Source: JBFXDI01 sp050181295 (GTDB lineage: Bacteria > Pseudomonadota > Alphaproteobacteria > Rhizobiales > Aestuariivirgaceae). From it: 10,313 nucleotides of DNA. The number at the start of each line of letters is the position of its first letter. Positions within the stretch are counted from its first letter, which is position 1. A program made the translations under genes and the position numbers. The stretch spans positions 1 to 10,313 of the forward strand of contig JBFXDI010000138.1 of the NCBI GenBank assembly GCA_050181295.1, written 5' to 3'. This document shows positions 1-4,236 of this stretch, piece after piece. The notes beneath the pieces were generated by a model, which was not told the DNA's origin, did not search any database, and saw only the letters and a list, made by a program, of their open reading frames with translations.

Positions 1-166
1 GGGCCACGCCCTTGGCGTCATTCACCGGATTGGCGAGACTCGAAACATGCGCATAGCTGCCGTTGCCGACGATCAGCGCGATCCGTGTCTCCGCCGGTAT
101 CGCAGCCCCGCCCGAGAGCAACAGAAAGAACACGCTCAGGAGCATCCAGCACTGGGAAAGCCGCAT
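1..166 (-). CDS. Caspase-like (peptidase C14 / metacaspase) secreted protein, N-terminal fragment
   Basis: Only the first 55 codons are in the window; the rest lies beyond base 1. Residues 1 to about 26 form a signal peptide: a short basic start (MRL), a leucine/phenylalanine-rich core (WMLLSVFFLLLSGGAA), then a probable cleavage near PAE. The mature part opens with RIALIVGNGSYAHV, followed by LANPVNDAKGVA. This matches the opening beta-strand and first conserved loop of caspase p20 domains in bacterial peptidase C14 proteins (usual form R-x-A-L-V-I-G-N-x-x-Y ... L-x-N-x-x-N-D-A). The catalytic His and Cys would lie downstream and cannot be checked. The ATG at 164-166 is chosen because it gives the signal peptide and has a purine-rich GAGGAGAGG about 9-17 nt upstream. 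The gene is divergent from the iron-binding protein gene, sharing a 212-bp intergenic region. The family call is good; substrate and role are unknown. Confidence 0.75.
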   Translation of the reverse strand, partial: MRLSQCWMLLSVFFLLLSGGAAIPAETRIALIVGNGSYAHVSSLANPVNDAKGVA

Positions 167-221
167 GACCTGGAGCCTCTCCTCAAAGCGCAGGGAGCAA
201 ATGTTGCGACATGAGGGTATC

Positions 222-235
222 GATGCCGCGGCATC
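222..235. repeat. 14-bp perfect palindrome between divergent genes
   Basis: GATGCCGCGGCATC is its own reverse complement. It lies 56 bp upstream of the caspase-like gene start and 18 bp from the candidate Irr box. A dyad in a divergent promoter region could be a transcription-factor site, but the regulator is unknown. A GC-rich 14-mer palindrome could also arise by chance in a genome of this composition. Confidence 0.35.
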
Positions 236-252
236 ATTCCTAGCCCAGACAA

Positions 253-269
253 TCTGGAACTGTTCTAAA
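253..269 (+). promoter_or_regulatory. Candidate Irr box (iron control element, ICE) upstream of the iron-binding protein gene
   Basis: The sequence TCTGGAACTGTTCTAAA fits the Hyphomicrobiales Irr/ICE dyad, whose half-sites are TTTAGAA and TTCTAAA with a 3-nt spacer. The right half-site is exact and the left differs at two positions. It stands 24 nt upstream of a possible -35 element and about 110 nt upstream of the start codon of a ferric-iron-binding protein. A site upstream of the promoter is the arrangement expected for activation by Irr under low iron. The motif match is seen in the sequence; Irr binding is inferred. Confidence 0.5.
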
Positions 270-293
270 TCCTACCAATTTACTCGGTTATTC

Positions 294-323
294 TTGACTT
301 CGAAGCTCCGCCCCTCCTTAAGT
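294..323 (+). promoter_or_regulatory. Possible sigma-70-type promoter for the iron-binding protein gene
   Basis: TTGACT at 294-299 is a good -35 match. TTAAGT at 318-323 is a poor -10 at 18-nt spacing. The pair lies just downstream of the candidate Irr box and would give a leader of about 50 nt that contains the strong ribosome-binding site. The weak -10 would suit a promoter that needs an activator. Confidence 0.35.
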
Positions 324-378
324 TGCCTCAAAGCACAACGCCTCTTTCGGCGGGCCGCCCAGCACAGGAGGGGAATCC

Positions 379-1413
379 ATGTCGGAGCACCGTTTCAGGA
401 CGCTTTTGCCCATCGCAGCGCTGGGCCTAGCGGTATCCGCGGCCGCGCCGGTGCACGCGGAGGGCGTCGTCAACGTTTACACCTATCGCCAGCCGGTGCT
501 GATCGAGCCGCTGTTCAACGCCTTTACCGAGGCGACCGGCATCAAGGTCCAGTTCGTGTTCGCCGACAAGGGACTGATCGAGCGCCTCGAGCAGGAAGGC
601 GCCTCCAGCCCCGCCGACGTGCTCCTGACGGCCGATGTCGGCCGCCTGGTCGAGGCGACGGAGAAGGGCCTCGCCCAGCCCGTGGCATCGGCCGCGATCA
701 AGGAGAATGTGCCGGAGAACCTGCGCGACGCCGGGGACAACTGGTTCAGCCTCACCATGCGCGCCCGCGTGATCTATGCCTCGAAGGAGCGCGTGAGCGA
801 GGAGAAGATGTCCTACGAGGATCTCGCCGACCCCAAGTGGAAGGGCAAGATCTGCACGCGCTCAGGACAGCATCCCTATAATGTCGAGCTGATCGCGGCC
901 GTCATCGCCCACAAGGGCGTCGATGCCACGCGCGAGTGGCTGAAGGGCGTCAAGGCCAATCTCGCCCGCAAGCCCGCCGGCAACGACCGCGCGCAGGCCA
1001 AGGGCGTGTTCGCCGGCGAGTGCGATCTCGCCATCATGAACACCTACTATCTCGGGAAAATGCTGACCGAGGAGAAGGAGCCCGAGCAGAAACAGTGGGC
1101 CGAGTCGGTCCGCATCATCTTCCCCGCCTCCGACGCGATGAACACGCATGTGAACGTTTCCGGCATGCTCATGACCAAGAACGCGCCGAACAAGGACAAT
1201 GCGCTGAAGCTCATGGAGTATCTTGCCAGCGACGACGCGCAGCGGATCTATGCCGAGGCGAACTACGAGTATCCCGTGGATTCGAAGGTGCCGGCCTCGG
1301 AGCTTGTCCGGTCCTGGGGCACGTTCACGCCGGACGATCTGCCCATCTCGAAGCTCGCGGAGCTCCAGAAGCAGGCAAGCGCGCTCGTCGACGAGGTCCA
1401 GTTCGACGACTGA
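379..1413 (+). CDS. Periplasmic Fe(III)-binding protein of an iron ABC transporter (FutA/FbpA/IdiA type)
   Basis: This is a 344-residue extracellular solute-binding protein, expected in the periplasm, delivering ferric iron to an ABC importer. Residues 1-27 are a signal peptide ending VHA-E. The mature start VNVYTYRQ, then GIKVQFVFADKGLIERL, is typical of the FutA/FbpA family. Likely iron ligands are tyrosines: Y36 (or Y34), Y167 in GQHPYN, and the paired Y223-Y224 in NTYYLG, the family's hallmark Tyr pair. C159 and C215 could form a disulfide. Family length is about 340, so the gene is full length. The start is well supported by AGGAGG at 366-371, 7 nt before the ATG. The gene stands alone: it follows a candidate Irr box and is closed by a strong terminator 20 nt past the stop, so its permease and ATPase must be elsewhere. 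A related metal ligand cannot be excluded. Confidence 0.9.
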   Translation: MSEHRFRTLLPIAALGLAVSAAAPVHAEGVVNVYTYRQPVLIEPLFNAFTEATGIKVQFVFADKGLIERLEQEGASSPADVLLTADVGRLVEATEKGLAQPVASAAIKENVPENLRDAGDNWFSLTMRARVIYASKERVSEEKMSYEDLADPKWKGKICTRSGQHPYNVELIAAVIAHKGVDATREWLKGVKANLARKPAGNDRAQAKGVFAGECDLAIMNTYYLGKMLTEEKEPEQKQWAESVRIIFPASDAMNTHVNVSGMLMTKNAPNKDNALKLMEYLASDDAQRIYAEANYEYPVDSKVPASELVRSWGTFTPDDLPISKLAELQKQASALVDEVQFDD

Positions 1414-1433
1414 CCCTTCCCTGGCGTCCATCC

Positions 1434-1462
1434 AAAGGCCCCGTTTCCCGACGGGGCCTTTT
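1434..1462 (+). terminator. Rho-independent terminator of the iron-binding protein gene
   Basis: A perfect 10-bp stem (AAAGGCCCCG at 1434-1443, CGGGGCCTTT at 1452-1461) with an 8-nt loop ends in a TTTT run. It starts 20 nt after the stop codon at 1413. It indicates a single-gene transcript. Confidence 0.85.
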
Positions 1463-1471
1463 CGATTCCAG

Positions 1472-1500
1472 TTGGAGCTTCAATCCGGCTAGGGTAAATC
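1472..1500 (+). promoter_or_regulatory. Weak candidate promoter for the small secreted protein gene
   Basis: TTGGAG at 1472-1477 and TAAATC at 1495-1500 are 17 nt apart. If used, transcription would start near 1507 and give a leader of about 150 nt covering the two inverted repeats at 1534-1598. Both hexamers are imperfect, so this is tentative. Confidence 0.25.
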
Positions 1501-1533
1501 AGGCGTTAGCGGATTCCGCCGCAGAATGGCCAT

Positions 1534-1598
1534 GCGAAGCCCGAATCGCTTCGCCGCCGGAACCGGGGACGGAAATCCGCGAGGCAACGGGGTTCCGG
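1534..1598 (+). repeat. Two consecutive inverted repeats in the leader of the small secreted protein gene
   Basis: The first hairpin pairs GCGAAGC (1534-1540) with GCTTCGC (1548-1554) across a 7-nt loop. The second pairs CCGGAACC (1557-1564) with GGTTCCGG (1591-1598), enclosing 26 nt that hold a smaller CGG/CCG pairing (1570-1579). Both stems are perfect and they are only 2 nt apart. They end about 47 nt before the ribosome-binding site at 1645. They may form a structured 5' leader; no known riboswitch class is recognised. Confidence 0.45.
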
Positions 1599-1657
1599 AG
1601 CCAATTGCAGTCTGGTGCGTTATCGGTTTCTCGGAACTCTTATCGGAGTTGAAGGCT

Positions 1658-1945
1658 ATGCGTGGGGCGCGGGCGGGTATTCTGGCGATGGCGGTGGTCC
1701 TGGCGGCCGGCGTCTCGGCTCAGGCAGCCGAAAAGTTCATTCCGAAGGGCCACTCCTACGCCCCGGACAGCTACGGTCTTCCGCCGCTCAACAGCGAGGT
1801 TGATCAGCTCAACGCCCAGACGGATATCTACGAAACCGAGATCTATCGTCAGCAGTACGACCGCAAGCTGTTCGACAGCGATCTTGATCGCTTCATGCAG
1901 CACGACCTGTCGTCGCCGGGCCCCCGCAACGGCGTGACGTACTGA
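1658..1945 (+). CDS. Small secreted protein of unknown function (95 aa)
   Basis: I do not recognise a named family. The start at 1658 gives MRGARAGILAMAVVLAAGVSAQAA-EK, a clean signal peptide (n-region with two Arg, hydrophobic core, AQA-A or QAA-E cleavage). A GGAG at 1645-1648 lies 9 nt upstream. An in-frame ATG at 1526 would add 44 residues that look like translated non-coding DNA and bury the signal peptide, so it is rejected. The mature part (about 70 residues) is polar and Tyr/Asp-rich, with KGHSYAPDSYGLPPLNSEVDQLN and a probably helical stretch (residues about 56-85), ending FMQHDLSSPGPRNGVTY. There are no cysteines and no transmembrane segment after the signal, so a soluble periplasmic protein is likely. 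It converges on the Sel1 gene with 19 bp between stops. Confidence 0.7.
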   Translation: MRGARAGILAMAVVLAAGVSAQAAEKFIPKGHSYAPDSYGLPPLNSEVDQLNAQTDIYETEIYRQQYDRKLFDSDLDRFMQHDLSSPGPRNGVTY

Positions 1946-1964
1946 TCCGCCGTTTCTCTTGAAA

Positions 1965-2234
1965 TCAGTGGGTGGTGAGCCAGGCGCGCGCCTCGCGCTG
2001 CGCAAAGGCGATCTGCTCCGCCGACATTTCCCTGGAGATTTCCGCGCGATAGCGGCGGGCGTCGGCGCTGCCCTGCATGGCCGCGATGTTGAACCACTTG
2101 TGCGCCTGAACGAGATCCTGCCCGACTTCGCGGCCCGTGCAGTAGCGCAGGCCAAGTTCGAAGAGCGTGTCGGCCGGGCGCACGGCGGCGGAGAAGTCCG
2201 CCATCTCGGCGTGGGCCATGGAAATGCGAGCCAT
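1965..2234 (-). CDS. Short Sel1-repeat protein (89 aa)
   Basis: Residues about 21-57 form one Sel1-like (TPR-related) repeat: ADTLFELGLRYCTGREVGQDLVQAHKWFNIAAMQGSADA, with the typical alanine/glycine pattern and the AHKWFNIAA signature. The C-terminal helix REMSAEQIAFAQREARAWL follows. Sel1 repeats are alpha-alpha hairpins used for protein-protein contact; no enzyme function is expected. There is no signal peptide, so it is probably cytoplasmic. Proteins of this size with a single Sel1 repeat are common in Hyphomicrobiales. The start at 2234 has AAGGGAAG about 6 nt upstream; an internal ATG five codons later is less well placed. The gene is monocistronic, preceded by a 260-bp non-coding region. 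Partner and role are unknown. Confidence 0.85.
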   Translation of the reverse strand: MARISMAHAEMADFSAAVRPADTLFELGLRYCTGREVGQDLVQAHKWFNIAAMQGSADARRYRAEISREMSAEQIAFAQREARAWLTTH

Positions 2235-2320
2235 CTTCAGCTTCCCTTGGTCGAGTGACGCCTCCCTGTCAGAGGCTGTTCGCGGGTTTTCCCGTCGATC
2301 GCCAAGGATGATGCTCCCTC

Positions 2321-2371
2321 AGTCCGGAATCGCGCGTTAACGAACGTGCCTAACGAATGGTGAGCCGGACT
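2321..2371 (-). repeat. Nested inverted repeat in the Sel1 gene leader
   Basis: The outer arms AGTCCGG (2321-2327) and CCGGACT (2365-2371) are perfect 7-bp complements. Inside, CGTTA (2335-2339) pairs with TAACG (2351-2355). This makes a possible two-tier stem of about 51 nt, ending roughly 87 nt before the Sel1 start codon. A structured leader or small RNA is possible; there is no T-run to support a terminator. Confidence 0.35.
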
Positions 2372-2383
2372 GCCAGGAATGGA

Positions 2384-2399
2384 CACATCATTGGATGTG
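2384..2399. repeat. Short perfect hairpin CACATC-ATTG-GATGTG
   Basis: Two 6-bp arms enclose a 4-nt loop. No T-run follows on either strand. It is one of the dyads crowded into the 2235-2494 gap. Confidence 0.35.
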
Positions 2400-2438
2400 C
2401 GGTGGCAAAAATCTCACAATAACATGGGGTTGAGCGCC

Positions 2439-2474
2439 TTAACCGATATGGTTAACGAGTCGTGAATTGACTCG
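2439..2474. repeat. Two adjacent dyads downstream of the GST gene
   Basis: TTAACC (2439-2444) and GGTTAA (2450-2455) form the first dyad, 5 nt apart. CGAGTC (2456-2461) and GACTCG (2469-2474) form the second, 7 nt apart, abutting the first. The TTAA-N9-TTAA spacing differs from the TTAA-N7-TTAA of a full CtrA site, although the minus strand contains a TTAACCAT half-site. The second dyad lies 20 nt past the GST stop codon and could be a weak 3' hairpin, but no T-run follows. Confidence 0.35.
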
Positions 2475-2494
2475 CTGTCAACCACTCCAGGCGA

Positions 2495-3211
2495 TCAGCG
2501 GCGCGCACCGCCGAAAAGGATGGCGTGCGCCTTGTCGTCCGTCTTGAGGTCGGTCGGCCGCTTGCGGATCTCCTCGCCGACGGCAAGCCCGCGCTTCACG
2601 GCGGGACGTGTCTCGATGCGCTCGAACCATGCTTTAAGCCTCGGGAACTTCGAGAGATTCTGCCCGAGCCGCTTCCACGACACGATCCAGGAAAAGCACG
2701 CCATGTCGGCGATCGAGTACTTGCCGGCGAGGAAATCGCGGTCGGCAAGGCGCTTGTCCATGATGCGATAGAGCCGGGCGACCTCGTTCGTGTAGCGGTC
2801 GATCGCGTAAGGGATGTTCTCTCGCGCATAGTTGCGGAAATGGCCGGCCTGGCCGGACATGGGGCCGAGACCTGCCATCTGCCAGAAGAGCCACTGTTCG
2901 ACCTCAATGCGCTGGCGCGGGTTGGCCGGGTAGAACTTTCCCGTCTTGTTGCCGAGATACTGCAGGATGGCGCCCGACTCGAAGACAGAGACAGGCTTGC
3001 CGCCGGGTCCGTCCGGATCGACGATGGCCGGCATGCGGTTGTTGGGCGATATCTTCAGGAAGGCGGGCTTGAACTGGTCGCCGCGGGTGATGTCGACGAA
3101 TTTCACCTCGTAGGGCAGACGGCACTCCTCCAGCATGATCGAGATCTTCCAGCCGTTCGGCGTCGGCCAGTAGTGAAGCTCGATGGGTTTCGCTGCTTTC
3201 TTCGTCGCCAT
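2495..3211 (-). CDS. Glutathione S-transferase family protein, Nu-class (YfcG/YghU-like)
   Basis: A 238-residue GST with an N-terminal thioredoxin fold (about 10-95) and an all-helical C-terminal domain (about 100-215). The motif YWPTPNGWKISIMLEE, with T17 and N19, matches the Thr/Asn active site of E. coli YfcG and YghU. Those enzymes act as glutathione-dependent disulfide reductases with little classical transferase activity. SPNNRMPAIVDPDG (55-68) carries the cis-Pro, and FESGAILQYL (E78, S79) binds the glutathione glutamyl group. The protein is probably cytoplasmic. The start at 3211 is preferred over the in-frame ATG at 3217: the ribosome-binding AAGGA lies 6 nt before 3211 but directly abuts 3217. 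It is the last gene of the mccA operon, its ATG lying 12 nt past the stop of the membrane transporter gene. The substrate is unknown. Confidence 0.88.
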   Translation of the reverse strand: MATKKAAKPIELHYWPTPNGWKISIMLEECRLPYEVKFVDITRGDQFKPAFLKISPNNRMPAIVDPDGPGGKPVSVFESGAILQYLGNKTGKFYPANPRQRIEVEQWLFWQMAGLGPMSGQAGHFRNYARENIPYAIDRYTNEVARLYRIMDKRLADRDFLAGKYSIADMACFSWIVSWKRLGQNLSKFPRLKAWFERIETRPAVKRGLAVGEEIRKRPTDLKTDDKAHAILFGGARR

Positions 3212-3223
3212 TCCCATTCCTTC

Positions 3224-3820
3224 TCAGGACACCAGACCGAGGTCATGTAATGCGGCCCGCCCGATCTTCCAGGCGGCCCGCCCGTGCAGGGCCACAATCC
3301 CGATGCCCGCGATGATGTCAGGCCAGGCGGAGGTCCAGCGCGCCACGAGCACGGCGGCGAGAATGATCGCCACATTGGCGATGACATCCGTGCTTGCCGA
3401 GAGCCAGGCCGCCCGGAGCACCGTCGAGTCGTTCCTGCTCGCCGCGAGCATGATGGCGCTTATGACATTCACGGCCAGCGCCAGCGCCCCGACGACGCCC
3501 ATGGTCATGGCATCGGGCGGCACCTGATCCATGTATTTGTCGACCGCCGCCATCAGGGCCAGCACGCCCGGAACGGCCATGAGGACCGCCAGCACGAGCG
3601 ATGCCCGCGCCTGGCTTCTCTGGCTCCAGCCAAGCGCCAGAAAGGCCAGGCCGTAGAGAACGGTGTCCTCCAGGAAGTCCATGGAATCGGCGAACAGCGC
3701 TATCGAGCCGATGATCAACGCCACCGCGATCTCACAGACGAACATCGACCCGTTGAGCCCCAGCGCCCAGGTGAGGGCCCGGCGCGGCGCGCGATCGAAT
3801 GTGGGATCGGGCATGCTCAT
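3224..3820 (-). CDS. Cation diffusion facilitator (CDF)-like membrane transporter, histidine-free metal site
   Basis: A 198-residue integral membrane protein with about six predicted helices (roughly 17-37, 39-62, 72-92, 106-127, 137-160, 164-182). It has the short form of the CDF fold, without the usual cytoplasmic C-terminal metal-sensing domain. Helix 2 carries GSIALFADSMDFLEDTVLYG, where D48 and D52 match the H/D-x-x-x-D metal site. In helix 5 the usual H-x-x-x-D is S141-x-x-x-D145 (SASTD). The site is thus Asp-rich with no His, which argues against typical Zn selectivity, though the cargo is unknown. The start ATG overlaps the preceding DUF1489 stop as TGATG, which implies translational coupling. 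It is followed 12 nt later by the GST gene. The family call is good at superfamily level; transport activity is inferred. Confidence 0.78.
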   Translation of the reverse strand: MSMPDPTFDRAPRRALTWALGLNGSMFVCEIAVALIIGSIALFADSMDFLEDTVLYGLAFLALGWSQRSQARASLVLAVLMAVPGVLALMAAVDKYMDQVPPDAMTMGVVGALALAVNVISAIMLAASRNDSTVLRAAWLSASTDVIANVAIILAAVLVARWTSAWPDIIAGIGIVALHGRAAWKIGRAALHDLGLVS

Positions 3821-4236
3821 CAGAGCAGGCCAAGCTCCGCCAGTTCGGCCCGGAGCTTGGGCGGCAGGTCGCTTGAGCCCCTGCTGCGACGCAGATCCGG
3901 CGGAGCGTCGGCGGGCTCCAGATAGCGCCAGCCCTGGAAGGCGCGCCGGGGCTGCGGCTTCACGAGGACCAACGCCGGATCGAACACCAGCTTGCAGCGA
4001 TCGATGCCGTCGTCGTCACGGAACGGCTCGATGGCGATGATGCGCTGGCGGACCGTGGTGAGGCCGCGGATGATCCAGTAGAGCGAGCCGCCATCGAGCA
4101 CCTCGGCGGCGCGTTTCGGCTGCATGCGGGTCACATGATAGACGCGCTTGGTCTGCCTCAGACGCTTCTCCTGCCAGTCGACGAGCTCCGGCACCTCGCT
4201 CACGCCGACGCAGAGCTTGATGATGTGAAGCGTCAT
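3820..4236 (-). CDS. DUF1489 family protein
   Basis: A 138-residue protein recognised by its alphaproteobacterial DUF1489 signature: MTLHIIKLCVGV at the start, then HVTRMQPKRAAEVLDGGSLYWIIRG, and FDPALVLVKPQPRRAFQGWRYLEPADAPPDL. The highly conserved RMxPKRAxExLDGGSLYWxIxG and PQPRRxFQGWRYL blocks hint at a nucleic-acid- or nucleotide-binding role, but no function is established. It has no signal peptide or membrane helix and is therefore probably cytoplasmic. The ATG overlaps the mccA stop by 4 nt (ATGA), and its own stop overlaps the next start, so it is translated as part of the unit. Length is normal for the family. Confidence 0.88.
   Translation of the reverse strand: MTLHIIKLCVGVSEVPELVDWQEKRLRQTKRVYHVTRMQPKRAAEVLDGGSLYWIIRGLTTVRQRIIAIEPFRDDDGIDRCKLVFDPALVLVKPQPRRAFQGWRYLEPADAPPDLRRSRGSSDLPPKLRAELAELGLL

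Larger units (their letters stand above)
2235..2494. other. Non-coding interval rich in inverted repeats
   Basis: This 260-bp gap lies between the end of the GST gene and the start of the Sel1 gene, both minus. It is more AT-rich than its surroundings around 2401-2470 and shows no credible gene. It holds four inverted repeats: 2321-2371 (nested), 2384-2399, 2439-2455 and 2456-2474. A TTGACA on the minus strand (2476-2481) could be a -35 for the Sel1 transcript, but no good -10 follows. The Sel1 promoter must lie in this interval. Confidence 0.5.

Noticed and set aside
63..881. Plus-strand open frame spanning the caspase-like start and the 5' part of the iron-binding protein gene
   Set aside because: It runs out of frame through a real gene and across a promoter region. 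Its composition is Arg/Ala-rich and no motif is visible.
936..1652. Open frame through the 3' half of the iron-binding protein gene and its terminator
   Set aside because: It is a frame shadow that reads through a strong terminator hairpin and has no ribosome-binding site.
1526..1657. N-terminal extension of the small secreted protein from an earlier ATG
   Set aside because: It would place 44 unlikely residues before an excellent signal peptide, and it overlaps the two leader hairpins. The ATG at 1658 has a proper ribosome-binding site.
2439..2456. Full CtrA binding site
   Set aside because: The spacing between TTAA elements is 9 nt instead of the 7 nt of the consensus. Only a TTAACCAT half-site remains, which is common by chance in these genomes.
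2321..2474. Replication origin
   Set aside because: TTAACC-type motifs and an AT-rich patch are present, but I find no DnaA boxes (TTATCCACA-like) and no origin-linked genes such as hemE, dnaA or parA.
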